The position numbers and the translations under genes were made by a program. Below the pieces are notes generated by a model, which saw nothing but the letters and a program-made list of their open reading frames with translations, did no database searches and was not told the DNA's origin. This document shows, in pieces, positions 48,497 to 57,651 of a stretch of DNA of 64,000 nucleotides (positions within the stretch are counted from its first letter, which is position 1; every line of letters begins with the position of its first letter). Source of the stretch: Acetobacter oryzoeni (GTDB lineage Bacteria; Pseudomonadota; Alphaproteobacteria; Acetobacterales; Acetobacteraceae); the NCBI RefSeq assembly GCF_004014775.2, contig NZ_CP042808.1:2680394-2744393 (forward strand). The letters are read 5' to 3'.

Positions 48497-48722
48497 GAAC
48501 ACCTTTCCGGAACAATGCGGCCCCTTACCCCTGCACTACCCCAAATGGTAATACAGTAAGAGACACTGGCATGGCTGGCTTGCCGTGCAAAATAGGACCG
48601 GGGCGGGTTGCGGTCAACCAACCGTACCGGTGGAAGCAGGATTGAAACAGGGGTTGCCGGGTGGAAAGCCCTCCTTCATACAGGATAAATAGGTTTTAAT
48701 GGCTTTAAAGGTTTTAATACAC

Positions 48723-49643
48723 ATGCGGCTTATTCCCCACGCGTTTGGACTGGCAGCAGCAGCTCTTTTTGCTACCACCACCCTTTGCACGCCCTCCTTT
48801 GCAGCAGACCCAGCCCCCGCAGCAGCGGCCGCTCCTGCAAAGCCAGCAGACCCCAACGCCGTGGTAGCCACCGTGAATGGTGAAAAAATCACGCTATCTG
48901 ATGTACAGACAGCCATGATCTCTCTGCCACCGCAGATGCGCCAACTGCCGCCGAACCTTATTTTCCCCATGCTGGTCAACCAGTTGGCTGATCAGAAAGC
49001 CATTCTGATTACAGCCCAGAAAGAAGGCTTGGATAAAAAACCTGAAACCCAGCAGATGATGGTAAATGCTTCCAACACCGCATTGCAGAATGCGTGGTTG
49101 TCTGAGCAGGTTATGCCACATCTGACGGATGATGCCGTTAAACAGTATTATGATCAGAATTACGCAGGCAAGCCAGCTGAAAAAGAAGTGCATGCCCGCC
49201 ATATTCTGGTGAAAACTGAAGCTGAAGCGAATGACGTTATCAAGAAGCTGAAAGCTGGCGCAGATTTTGGTAAACTGGCCGCTGAAGTTTCCACCGATAA
49301 GGGCAGCGCCCAGCAGAACGGTGGTGATCTGGGCTGGTTCAAGAAAACAGACATGATCCCGGCCTTCTCCGATGCCGCCTTCGCCATGAAAAAAGGTGAA
49401 ATCAGCAGCACTCCGGTGAAAAGCCAGTATGGCTACCATGTCATTCAGGTGCTGGACACACGCACAGACCCGGTTCCCACACTGGACGCAGTGCGTGACA
49501 AAATCCGTCAGGCCCTTATCCAGAAATATGTGCGTGAAGCCGTGGATAAAGCCACCAACCAGGTCAAGATTGTGCGTTTTGACCCCAACACCGGCAAGCC
49601 GCTGGCAGATGCGCCTGCTCCTGCCGCTGCACCTAAGAAATAA
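48723..49643 (+). CDS. periplasmic parvulin-type peptidylprolyl isomerase
   Basis: Foldase of the PrsA/SurA/PpiC type, 306 residues. The signal peptide MRLIPHAFGLAAAALFA ends at SFA near residue 27. The parvulin domain, about 155-255, begins EKEVHARHILVKTE and contains GGDLGWF and SQYGYHVIQVL. The Ala/Pro-rich C-terminus is low complexity. The frame is open to an ATG at 48699; the ATG at 48723 gives a cleaner signal peptide. Being divergent from secA, it fits an export-related role. It is followed by a terminator. Confidence 0.9.
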   Translation: MRLIPHAFGLAAAALFATTTLCTPSFAADPAPAAAAAPAKPADPNAVVATVNGEKITLSDVQTAMISLPPQMRQLPPNLIFPMLVNQLADQKAILITAQKEGLDKKPETQQMMVNASNTALQNAWLSEQVMPHLTDDAVKQYYDQNYAGKPAEKEVHARHILVKTEAEANDVIKKLKAGADFGKLAAEVSTDKGSAQQNGGDLGWFKKTDMIPAFSDAAFAMKKGEISSTPVKSQYGYHVIQVLDTRTDPVPTLDAVRDKIRQALIQKYVREAVDKATNQVKIVRFDPNTGKPLADAPAPAAAPKK

Positions 49644-49657
49644 GACCATTAAACCGC

Positions 49658-49689
49658 AAACCTCGCCCCTTATTTAGGGCGAGGTTTTT
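49658..49689 (+). terminator. rho-independent terminator after the isomerase gene
   Basis: AAACCTCGCCC and GGGCGAGGTTT form a perfect 11-base stem with an 8-base loop, followed by a T run, 15 bases past the stop. Confidence 0.9.
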
Positions 49690-49718
49690 GCACAGATACC
49701 CTTTAAGGATACCGCCAG

Positions 49719-50966
49719 ATGGCGCAGACAATCCCCGTTTCCCCCCTGGCCCTGCCAATGCCGGAACTTGGTGTTGTGCGTGGGATTCGCCTTGGCGCTA
49801 TTGCAGCTGGTATTCGCTATAAGGGTCGCACAGATCTGGTTCTGGCAGAAATGGCCCCCGGCACCACCGTTGCGGGCGTATTTACCAAGTCCAAATGCCC
49901 CGGAGCACCTGTAGATTGGTGCCGTGCTATTCTCCCCAAAGGTGAAGCCCGCGCACTGGTTGTAAACGCGGGGAACGCCAACGTATTTACCGGTCAAGCT
50001 GGCCGCAAAACATGCGAGGCCACAGCAGAGGCCGCTGCCAAGCTGGCAGACTGCTCTGCCGAAAATGTTTATTTGGCTTCTACCGGCGTTATTGGGGAAA
50101 TTCTGCCTGCTGAGCGCATCACCTCCGCGCTTCCAGCTCTGCATACCGCCCTTTCGGAAAACGGGTGGGAAGATGCCGCACGCGGGATCATGACCACCGA
50201 TACCTTCCCAAAAGCTGCCGTCCGCAAAGCCACCATTAAAGGCACGGAAGTTATTATTCAGGGCATTGCCAAAGGCAGTGGCATGATTGCACCTGATATG
50301 GCCACCATGCTGGCCTTTGTGGCAACCGATGCCAAACTGCCCGCTCCGGTGCTTCAGGCCCTGTTGAGCGCTGGTATCCAGAAAACCTTCAATTGCATTA
50401 CGGTGGACTCGGATACATCAACCTCCGACATGGTGCTGCTGTTTGCGACCGGAGCTGCGCAGAACCCGGCCATTGCCGCCACCACCGATGCGCTGACAGA
50501 CCCGGATCTGGTTGATTTCCGCACTGCGTTGAACGCCGTTCTGCACGATCTCGCCCTGTTGGTCATTCGGGATGGTGAAGGCATTACCAAGCTGATGAGC
50601 ATTAAGGTCAGCGGTGCTGTTTCCGACCAATCTGCATGGCGTGTGGCTATGGCTATTGGTAACTCCCCACTGGTGAAAACTGCCGTAGCGGGAGAAGACG
50701 CCAACTGGGGGCGCGTTGTTATGGCTGTTGGTAAATGTGGGGAACCCGCAGACCGTGACACGCTTTCTGTCTCTATTGGCGGTGTATGCATTGCCCGTAA
50801 CGGCACCGTTGTAGATGGGTATGATGAAACCCCCGTAGTGGCGCATATGAAAGGGCAGGAAATCGATATTGCTGTTGATCTTGGCCTTGGCACAGGCACC
50901 GCTCAGGCCTGGAGTTGTGATCTGACCCACGGCTATATCGATATCAATGGGTCTTACCGCAGCTAA
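49719..50966 (+). CDS. argJ: bifunctional ornithine acetyltransferase / N-acetylglutamate synthase
   Basis: Recycles the acetyl group between acetylornithine and glutamate in arginine synthesis. It has 415 residues. The self-cleavage site is in APDMATMLAF, with the nucleophile Thr196, so it should mature into alpha and beta chains. AAGGA precedes the ATG. It is followed after about 56 bases by an RDD protein on the same strand. Confidence 0.96.
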   Translation: MAQTIPVSPLALPMPELGVVRGIRLGAIAAGIRYKGRTDLVLAEMAPGTTVAGVFTKSKCPGAPVDWCRAILPKGEARALVVNAGNANVFTGQAGRKTCEATAEAAAKLADCSAENVYLASTGVIGEILPAERITSALPALHTALSENGWEDAARGIMTTDTFPKAAVRKATIKGTEVIIQGIAKGSGMIAPDMATMLAFVATDAKLPAPVLQALLSAGIQKTFNCITVDSDTSTSDMVLLFATGAAQNPAIAATTDALTDPDLVDFRTALNAVLHDLALLVIRDGEGITKLMSIKVSGAVSDQSAWRVAMAIGNSPLVKTAVAGEDANWGRVVMAVGKCGEPADRDTLSVSIGGVCIARNGTVVDGYDETPVVAHMKGQEIDIAVDLGLGTGTAQAWSCDLTHGYIDINGSYRS

Positions 50967-51022
50967 ACGCCTCTTTCTGCCCCACTGCTTATTTACTTAT
51001 CTTTCCTGCGGAGCAGGTTCTT

Positions 51023-51652
51023 ATGTCCAATTCGGCACCGCCTCCCGGCTGGGGGGCACCTTCTGGCGATTTTTATGGAATGCAGCCCGGCACACCCGCT
51101 CCTGTATGGATTTACGCCGGTTTCTGGTGGCGGGTATGGGCCTTTCTGATTGATGGCATTATTCTTGGAGCCATAGAAACCGTTTTAGGTTTTTTTGTTG
51201 CCCCCAATGTCACTGTAGATTGGCAGGAACTCCCCATTGATGGCTCTGGGCAAAGCATGAATGTGGTAGATATTGCCTCCTTCGTGCAACCAGAAAATAT
51301 CTCGGTTCTTATCCCGCACATTCATACAGGGCCCTGGCCACTTGCCAGCTTGCTGCTCGCCCTTATTCCGGCAGTCTATTATGTGTTGTTTGAGGCATCT
51401 TCCCTCCGCGGCACACCCGGCAAGTGGGTATGTCGGCTAGAAGTGGTCACACTTTCAGGCGGGCAAATCAGTTTAGCGCAAGCTATTCTGCGCTTTGTCA
51501 TTAAGGCCTTTATCTCTTTTCCGCTGCTGTATATCGGCGTCATCATGGTTGCGTTTACGCGGCGCAAGCAGGGGCTGCATGATCTTATAGCCGGCACGTT
51601 GGTTATCCGGGCAGAAACGCAGCAAGTGGCACCCTTTCAACCACACCGGTAA
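51023..51652 (+). CDS. RDD family membrane protein
   Basis: A 209-residue inner-membrane protein with about three hydrophobic helices: near 31-58, 109-128, and 160-182. The family signature is recognisable as FWWRVWAFLIDGIILGA in the first helix and the GTPGKWVCRLEVV segment after the second. The function of RDD proteins is mostly unknown. The ATG at 51023 has AGG 7 bases upstream. It may share a transcript with argJ and is followed by a terminator. Confidence 0.85.
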   Translation: MSNSAPPPGWGAPSGDFYGMQPGTPAPVWIYAGFWWRVWAFLIDGIILGAIETVLGFFVAPNVTVDWQELPIDGSGQSMNVVDIASFVQPENISVLIPHIHTGPWPLASLLLALIPAVYYVLFEASSLRGTPGKWVCRLEVVTLSGGQISLAQAILRFVIKAFISFPLLYIGVIMVAFTRRKQGLHDLIAGTLVIRAETQQVAPFQPHR

Positions 51653-51700
51653 CTCACCCGCTCCTTCCTGAACAACTGCTATCAGCACGCATCATCTTGA

Positions 51701-51751
51701 TGCCGCCCAATTTGCCTCCTACCCTAGAGGCAAATTGGGCGGCAGTTTTTT
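51701..51751 (+). terminator. strong rho-independent terminator after the RDD gene
   Basis: TGCCGCCCAATTTGCCTC and GAGGCAAATTGGGCGGCA form a perfect 18-base stem with an 8-base loop, followed by T6. It ends argJ-RDD and lies upstream of the mechanosensitive channel start. Confidence 0.95.
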
Positions 51752-51798
51752 GCGTGCCCTTATTATCTTACCCGTTCAGCAAAGGATGCAGCGCCCCC

Positions 51799-54342
51799 AT
51801 GGCGGCCAATAGCCCGGATCAGAGTCTATCCTTTTCACCCTCTCCGCCTCCTCCGCCTCAGTCGCCTTCTTTGGCTGCATGGCTTTGTCGTCTTTTTTGC
51901 CTATTTGCGTTGGGGTTGAGTTTCCTTTTCCCTGTAACGCATGCGCGGGCAGATACGGCAGCAGCGGTTCCTCAAACCAACGGTCTAACACAACAGGATG
52001 CTCAGCAGTTGCTGAACGTTCTGAACGATCCACAAAAGCGGGAGGAGTTTTCCAAAACTCTTTCCCTCATGGCCAAGGGCTTACCTGCCGCACAACCCGC
52101 CGCCACACCCAAAGCGGCTCCAGCGCCCGCAACAGCTAAACCACAGGCAGATAACGCTGTGATAGACAGCGATGTTCATTCAGAACTGGATACGCTGCAA
52201 AGCTCGATTCATGGCTACCTGAACAACTTCACCAGCCTTTTCAAAGATTTGAGTGTTGTTGGCCCGTGGTTTAAAAATGAAATCCGCAATCCGGCTTCTC
52301 GGCAAACTCTGATAGATGCGTTTAGCCGCGCCCTGCTGATTATTGGTCTCGCCCTGGTTCTGGAGCGCGCCACCAGCATTGCCATGCGCAAACCGCTAAA
52401 CTCTGTCACGCAGCACGCAGAAAACCGGGAAAAACGGCTAGAAGCCTCAGCCGAAACTGCCGCCGCAGCCGATAGCAGCGATGCCGCAGTAGCAAACGAT
52501 GCAAATACCACGCAAACCCGTGAAAACGATCAGCGACGCGGCACCGAGGTGCTCCGTTACTTAGTGCGCGTGCCGTATAATGTGCTGCATTTTCTTATCA
52601 AGCTGCTGCCCGTTGGGGTGTGCCTGCTTGTCGGCTATCTGGGCGCAGAATTCCTAACTACTACGGCACAAGCCCACACTGTTTCCCTCACCCTTATCAA
52701 TGCTTACGCCATTGCGCGTGGGCTTTATCTGGTTGTGGAAACAACATTGGCGCCACGTTCCCCTGCTATCCGGCTTATTCCTGCATCGGATGAAACAGCA
52801 CATTTGCTTACGCGATGGTGGAACGTGCTGGTGGCAGCTCCTTCCATTGTGATCTGCCTTTCAACCTTGGGAAGTGAGTTTGACCTCAGCCCCCGCGGTG
52901 TGGATGCCATGCAGCGTGCTGTGGTGCTGATCCAGCATCTGATTATTGCTGCCTTTATCTGGCGCCTCCGCCATATTGTGGCACGGGCACTGCAACCCTC
53001 CCCCAACATGCGTAAAAATGCCCTGTGGGCTTTTGCTGGCACGCTGGCGCATGTGTGGTGGGTGCCCGTGATGTTCCTGGACATGGCGCTGTGGTTTGTC
53101 TGGGCCGCTCATCTTAAAGGTGGGTATCAGTGGATCCTGCGTGGAACCCTGCTAACATTCCTTTGCTTGGTGCTTTCCCGCGTTATTGCCCTTTTGGCAT
53201 ACGGGTTGCAGGACAGGCTGTTCCGTATTAGCCCCACGCTGGAAGCCAGTTATCCGGGCATGCAAAAACGGGCAGATTTCTATTATCCGTTCGTGCGCCG
53301 AATTATCACCATTGCAATTATTTTCATCACCATTGTCTGCCTTGCTCAAAGCTGGAGCATTCCCAGCTTCCGCTTCTTCTTTGATTCCGCACTTGGTGGA
53401 CGCCTGATTGGCGCTGCTATCTGCCTGCTTATTGGCATGACAGTTGCCGCTGTGGCGTGGGAAGTGGTGAACGGCCTGCTGGAAAAACAGATTACCCGTT
53501 ACACCTCCAGCGCACAGGCCGCACGCGCAGCCCGGCTGCGTACAGTGCTGCCTATTATCCGCACTGTCTTGCTGGCCGTTATCATCATCTTTGTGGCGGT
53601 TACCACGCTCTCCCAAATTGGTATTAACGTCACGCCCTTGCTAACCGGTGCCGGTATTTTGGGTGTTGGTCTTTCCTTTGGTTCTCAGAGCTTGGTTAAA
53701 GACGTTATCACCGGCTTCTTCATGCTGGCAGAAGACGCCATTCAGGTAGGGGACTGGGTGACCACCGGAGGGATTGCCGGTATTGTTGAGCATCTTTCCA
53801 TCCGTACATTGCGCGTGCGCTCTGTGGATGGTGACCTGCACATCATTCCCTTCTCGTCCGTAACCTCCATTGCCAATACCGCCCGTGGGTTTAACCAGGT
53901 TATTGTGCACCAGACGGTGGATCTGACCGAAAGCAGCGAACGCGTTGCCAAGATCATGCAGGACACCGTTCAGGAAATGCGCAAGGAAGACGCTTACAAA
54001 AATATCATCCTGTCCGATTATGTTGATCTGGGTGTTGATAGTTCGGACGGAAACGGTGCTGTGCTGGTGGGTTCCATCAAAACCGCACCTATGATGAAGT
54101 GGAAAGTACAGCGCGAGTTTTACCGCCGTATTGCAAACCGCATGGCAGCTCAGGGTGTAAAATTCTACACGCCAACATCTTACTCCACCACACCGCCCGG
54201 CACGCCGGTCCATTTGGCAATGGACACAATGCCGCCGGAACTGCTTGAAAAAATTAACCAACGTGCAGCTCAGGCGCAGGAAGAAGCCAAACCTTCTGCC
54301 CCAGAAGCACCGCCTGCAGCAAAAGAACCACCACATGCCTGA
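51799..54342 (+). CDS. large MscS-family mechanosensitive channel
   Basis: An MscK/YbdG-like channel of 847 residues, larger than plain MscS. It has a signal-like hydrophobic N-terminus near 25-45 (processing near THARA), a periplasmic linker region, about ten membrane segments, then the MscS core near 614-690 with GAGILGVGLSFGSQSL, the FFMLAEDAIQVGDWV helix and IRTLRVRSVDGDL of the beta domain. The frame is open back to 51697, but that stretch is the upstream terminator. ATG 51799 has AAAGGA upstream. The stop overlaps the next start by eight bases. Confidence 0.9.
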   Translation: MAANSPDQSLSFSPSPPPPPQSPSLAAWLCRLFCLFALGLSFLFPVTHARADTAAAVPQTNGLTQQDAQQLLNVLNDPQKREEFSKTLSLMAKGLPAAQPAATPKAAPAPATAKPQADNAVIDSDVHSELDTLQSSIHGYLNNFTSLFKDLSVVGPWFKNEIRNPASRQTLIDAFSRALLIIGLALVLERATSIAMRKPLNSVTQHAENREKRLEASAETAAAADSSDAAVANDANTTQTRENDQRRGTEVLRYLVRVPYNVLHFLIKLLPVGVCLLVGYLGAEFLTTTAQAHTVSLTLINAYAIARGLYLVVETTLAPRSPAIRLIPASDETAHLLTRWWNVLVAAPSIVICLSTLGSEFDLSPRGVDAMQRAVVLIQHLIIAAFIWRLRHIVARALQPSPNMRKNALWAFAGTLAHVWWVPVMFLDMALWFVWAAHLKGGYQWILRGTLLTFLCLVLSRVIALLAYGLQDRLFRISPTLEASYPGMQKRADFYYPFVRRIITIAIIFITIVCLAQSWSIPSFRFFFDSALGGRLIGAAICLLIGMTVAAVAWEVVNGLLEKQITRYTSSAQAARAARLRTVLPIIRTVLLAVIIIFVAVTTLSQIGINVTPLLTGAGILGVGLSFGSQSLVKDVITGFFMLAEDAIQVGDWVTTGGIAGIVEHLSIRTLRVRSVDGDLHIIPFSSVTSIANTARGFNQVIVHQTVDLTESSERVAKIMQDTVQEMRKEDAYKNIILSDYVDLGVDSSDGNGAVLVGSIKTAPMMKWKVQREFYRRIANRMAAQGVKFYTPTSYSTTPPGTPVHLAMDTMPPELLEKINQRAAQAQEEAKPSAPEAPPAAKEPPHA

Positions 54343-55087
54343 AACCGGCCAGACCCTTTCAGGGGGTGCAATATCCCTTGATTGTATTGAAAAACCGCTG
54401 GCGCAGGAGGGCTTTGCCTTCCTGCAAGCGGCAAGCATGCGCCCCATTCTGCAAGGTTTTGGGTTAGCTGATTGGGACCAGTTTGCCGCAAGCTGGAATG
54501 ATCTGGGGTGTGACCGGTATATGGCGGATGGCGGGCGATACCGCCGCCGCCGGTATGCTACGTTCTCACTTTCTGATCAGGAAATCCTGCGCAAACCCCA
54601 TCAGCCCCATTATCAGAGCCGAGATTATAATACGCTGAATGGAGGGATTGAACGCTGGTTTCAGCCTGTGCTGCCAGAAATTGGCAATAACCCGGCTTTA
54701 CTATCCATTCTAAAGCTGATGCATCGGCTGGCAGTAGACATGACCCCTGCCAAGCAACGTCCTTCAGCATGGCATGCAGAAATTCATCAGTTCCGCATTG
54801 AAGCCAGCAAAGATACTGCCGGGCAACCTACGCCAGAAGGACTGCACCGAGATGGTGTAGATTGGGTTTGTGTTGTGATGATCCGCAGAGAAAATATTGC
54901 CCGCGGAGAAACATCCATTCACGATCTTAACCGCCAACGCGTGGGGGGCTTTACGCTAACCAACCCTCTGGATACCGCGTTTGTAAACGATAGCCGCGTG
55001 TATCATGGAGTAACGCCTGTACAGGCTGTAAACCCCGCCTTACCCGCTTATCGTGATGTATTGGTTGTGACACTTCGCCACGAGTAA
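54335..55087 (+). CDS. 2-oxoglutarate/Fe(II) dioxygenase, IDO-like
   Basis: A 250-residue member of the 2OG-Fe oxygenase group that includes L-isoleucine-4-hydroxylase. The iron ligands appear to be His171 and Asp173 (LHRDGVDW) and His224 (VYHGVTP). VLVVTLR at the C-terminus supplies the 2-oxoglutarate-binding Arg. ATG 54335 overlaps the stop of the channel gene, so the two are translationally coupled; a 30-residue longer frame lies inside the channel gene. The substrate is probably a free amino acid by family, but this cannot be confirmed here. Confidence 0.85.
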   Translation: MPETGQTLSGGAISLDCIEKPLAQEGFAFLQAASMRPILQGFGLADWDQFAASWNDLGCDRYMADGGRYRRRRYATFSLSDQEILRKPHQPHYQSRDYNTLNGGIERWFQPVLPEIGNNPALLSILKLMHRLAVDMTPAKQRPSAWHAEIHQFRIEASKDTAGQPTPEGLHRDGVDWVCVVMIRRENIARGETSIHDLNRQRVGGFTLTNPLDTAFVNDSRVYHGVTPVQAVNPALPAYRDVLVVTLRHE

Positions 55088-55090
55088 AAG

Positions 55091-55119
55091 AAAAAGGCCG
55101 GTTTATCCGGCCTTTTTGT
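55091..55119. terminator. bidirectional terminator
   Basis: AAAAAGGCCGG and CCGGCCTTTTT form a perfect 11-base stem with a 5-base loop and T or A tracts on both sides. It lies between the dioxygenase (plus) and the small membrane protein gene (minus) and can serve both. Confidence 0.9.
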
Positions 55120-55283
55120 TAGTATCCTGCGTAATAAATGGCGTGCAGACCTAATGCCAGACAGGCAAATACAAAAAACATGGCTCCCGCCATCTGGCAG
55201 CACTCTTTAAAAGAAATGGTATCATAAGCAGAAGCTGCAGAAGCCGGAGAAACTACACTGTTTTGCCGTTCTGCTTCGCTCAT
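55119..55283 (-). CDS. 54-residue single-pass membrane protein
   Basis: The open frame runs ATG 55283 to TAA 55119. AAAAGGG lies 7 bases before the ATG. The product starts MSEAERQNSVVSP, has a polar N-terminal half with FKECCQ, then one hydrophobic helix (MAGAMFFVFACLALGLHAIY) and ends YYAGY. The terminator at 55091-55119 lies directly at its end. I do not recognise the family. The N-terminus is probably cytosolic. Confidence 0.7.
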   Translation of the reverse strand: MSEAERQNSVVSPASAASAYDTISFKECCQMAGAMFFVFACLALGLHAIYYAGY

Positions 55284-55448
55284 ACCTGTACCCTTTTCGT
55301 TTTCTGCAATGCTGGTTTGTTTGTGGCACTTATCTGGCTACGATTACCCCTTTCGTCAAGGTCTATGGGGTTGCCCATGTCTTAAAATGGGTGGACGCCA
55401 CCCCTGCCGGAGGTTCACATAAGAAGAAATTCATTTGGAGTTTCAGAC

Positions 55449-55862
55449 TTGAAACAGATTGCCTCGGCACTGCTCGCCACCAGCCTCCTTGTCTCTCCCG
55501 TGTTTGCTCAACCCTCCAACACCCCTGCAACCACAGAAAAAGCCGGGCCAGCCCAGCCTTATTCCATTGCAAGTTTTATGGGCAAATGGGCTGTCACAAT
55601 GGTTATGGAACCCATTACCATTATGGGTAACCGGGCAGTTGGCCCCGCTGCACGTTTATTGGTTGTTGTGCCTGACAACATTAGCAAAGTTGTAAAACAA
55701 AACCACTTTGCTCTGGCACGTAAATCCAATGAAGTATGGGAAGGGCAGCAAGACGACGTAACTGCTACGCTCACACGTCTTTCAGAAAATACGGCTCAAT
55801 TGGTTCTGGTTAAGAAAGACGGGCATAAAATGGAAATCCCTCTGTACCGTGATGACGGTTAA
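55449..55862 (+). CDS. small secreted protein of unknown function
   Basis: A 137-residue protein starting at TTG 55449, with TTGGAG about 9 bases upstream. The signal peptide MKQIASALLATSLLVSPVFA is followed by a mature part of about 117 residues rich in beta-strand patterns, with no Cys and no known motif. It stands alone between the small membrane gene and the convergent J-domain gene. The coding assignment rests on the signal peptide and ribosome site; function unknown. Confidence 0.75.
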   Translation: MKQIASALLATSLLVSPVFAQPSNTPATTEKAGPAQPYSIASFMGKWAVTMVMEPITIMGNRAVGPAARLLVVVPDNISKVVKQNHFALARKSNEVWEGQQDDVTATLTRLSENTAQLVLVKKDGHKMEIPLYRDDG

Positions 55863-55929
55863 CAGCTGAATTTCCACCAATTCCTCCGCCCAAAATATTA
55901 TGGGCGGAGGAAGACTTAACATATCTGAA

Positions 55930-56844
55930 TTACTTATCTTCTACAGGCTTCCAATTTTTCAGGAACTCCTGCAAAGCCGCATCTGGCTTGCCAATTTTTA
56001 CTTGTAGCGTCACATACAAGTTGCCTGCTGGGCGAGAACCATGTGCCTGCACACCTTTGCCTCGCAGCCGCAGCACGCTCCCTGTATCCGAACCTGCAGG
56101 CACATTCATCTTTACCGTTCCGGTTGGGGTTGGCACCATGATAGCCCCACCAAGCACAGCGGTTTTAAGATCTACGTCCAAATTTTCCCGCAGATCATTC
56201 CCTTCCCGCGTGTATGTGGGATCAGGCATCACGGTAACAGTAATCAGCGCATCCCCATCAGGGCCACCCTGCACACCGGGTGCCCCTTTGCCACGCAGGC
56301 GCAGCACCTTACCGTCTTCTATCCCCGGCGGGATTGTCACATTAAGCGTGCTGCCTTCTGGCAAGGTAATACGAGATTTACCGCCGTTCACCGCATCCAG
56401 AAAGCTGACCTTGAGCGTATAGGAACGATCTGCCCCTTTGCGCGGGCCAGACCGACGCGCCCGTGCGCCACCACCAAACATGCCCCCAAAAAGATCACTC
56501 AGATCTTCTTCGGTAAAGCCACTTGCGCCACCGGGACCACCACTGTAGCGGAAGCCACCAGCACCACCGCCAAAATCATTAAATCCACCGCCACCACCAA
56601 AACCGGGATGACGTTCCTGCCCGGCGGCATCAATTTCACCCCGGTCAAAACGCGCACGCTTTTCTGGATCTGACAGCAGATCGTTCGCCTGATTAACGGC
56701 CTTGAATTCTTCTTCCGCTTTTTTATCATCCGGATTCAGGTCCGGGTGATATTTTTTGGCTAATTTGCGATAGGCCTTGCGAATATCATCTTGGCTGGCA
56801 CTTTTGGAAATACCCAGCACATCATACGGATCACGCACGCTCAT
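55930..56844 (-). CDS. J-domain co-chaperone, CbpA/DnaJ type without zinc domain
   Basis: A 304-residue class B J-protein. The J domain at 4-70 has the HPD motif at 33-35. A Gly/Phe-rich segment covers about 78-118. The two C-terminal beta-barrel domains include [18 protein letters not shown] and [15 protein letters not shown]. The CxxCxGxG zinc repeats of DnaJ are missing, so it is CbpA-like. Its ATG overlaps the stop of a 56-codon gene, suggesting coupled translation. Confidence 0.93.
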   Translation of the reverse strand: MSVRDPYDVLGISKSASQDDIRKAYRKLAKKYHPDLNPDDKKAEEEFKAVNQANDLLSDPEKRARFDRGEIDAAGQERHPGFGGGGGFNDFGGGAGGFRYSGGPGGASGFTEEDLSDLFGGMFGGGARARRSGPRKGADRSYTLKVSFLDAVNGGKSRITLPEGSTLNVTIPPGIEDGKVLRLRGKGAPGVQGGPDGDALITVTVMPDPTYTREGNDLRENLDVDLKTAVLGGAIMVPTPTGTVKMNVPAGSDTGSVLRLRGKGVQAHGSRPAGNLYVTLQVKIGKPDAALQEFLKNWKPVEDK

Positions 56845-57011
56845 GCAGCACCTCCCTGCTTAGCGGGGCTGGAATCGGAAAAATTATCCGTATCCAACAG
56901 GCTCATAAGCAGAGCAATCACAACATCGCGGGAATACCCGGCCTGTTCTGCCTCTTTCACAAAAGCTTCCAGGCGGGGTTTAAGATATGCCTCCGCCGTT
57001 AAATTGTTCAT
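56841..57011 (-). CDS. 56-residue protein translationally coupled to the J-domain gene
   Basis: The frame runs from ATG 57011 to a TGA whose last two bases read as the start of the J-protein ATG. GGAG lies 11 bases upstream. The product begins [17 protein letters not shown], is mostly helical by eye with alternating hydrophobic residues, and ends SPAKQGGAA. It has no Cys and no membrane segment. Family not recognised. The coupling suggests it works with, or regulates, the J-protein. Confidence 0.65.
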   Translation of the reverse strand: MNNLTAEAYLKPRLEAFVKEAEQAGYSRDVVIALLMSLLDTDNFSDSSPAKQGGAA

Positions 57012-57292
57012 AAATCACTTTCTCCATATCCCTGAAGGCCGCATAAAAAGAGCATGCATGTGCCCTCAGCTTTTTCATTACATTACTTATAATAATGGGA
57101 ACGCTCGCAGGCGCGGTCAATGGATGCCCGGCACCATATGAATGGCTGATACCCAGATATCCCTCAGCCGCTAAAAGTAAGGCGTGGCATCTGGCGCTCA
57201 TACTCTTTATAAAGCCCAGAACATAAGATAACGGCATCAACACACTTTGCTCATATTTATGCCGTTTAACCAGAATGATGGAGACACCGGTC

Positions 57293-57595
57293 ATGGCTAA
57301 CAAACCGCGCTTTTTTGATGATCTTGCCGGCGTGGCCGGTGGAGCTTTTTCTGCCCTTACAGGTGTGCGTGAAGAAATTCACGCTATTGTTCGCAGCCGC
57401 GTGGACGAAGTGCTGACAGGTCTGCAGGTTGTGCGCCGTGAAGAGTTTGAAGTGATGCGTGATCTGGCTGCCCAAGCTCGCATTGGCCAAGAAGAAGCCG
57501 AACGCCGCTTGGCTGCGCTGGAAGAACGTGTGACAGCTCTGGAACACAAACTCGCCCATAACACCGGTGAACATGGGCATCAGCACCACGGTTGA
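57293..57595 (+). CDS. ubiK: BMFP-domain protein, UbiK-like ubiquinone accessory factor
   Basis: A 100-residue coiled-coil protein. The N-terminal amphipathic segment KPRFFDDLAGVAGGAF is followed by a long helix and the C-terminal coiled coil AERRLAALEERVTALEHKL, the BMFP/YqiC-UbiK layout. In enterics UbiK helps the Ubi complex make ubiquinone under oxygen. The ATG at 57293 has GGAG upstream and is preferred over 57275. A His-rich tail ends the protein. The COQ9-like gene nearby agrees with a quinone link. Confidence 0.8.
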   Translation: MANKPRFFDDLAGVAGGAFSALTGVREEIHAIVRSRVDEVLTGLQVVRREEFEVMRDLAAQARIGQEEAERRLAALEERVTALEHKLAHNTGEHGHQHHG

Positions 57596-57651
57596 AGCCG
57601 CGCTTCCCCGCAATATTCTTTTCTGCCTTCCCGCAGGCACGGAGTACCCCC

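Noticed and set aside
51697..51798. Upstream extension of the MscS channel gene
   Set aside because: The added codons are the 18-base-stem terminator of the previous operon.
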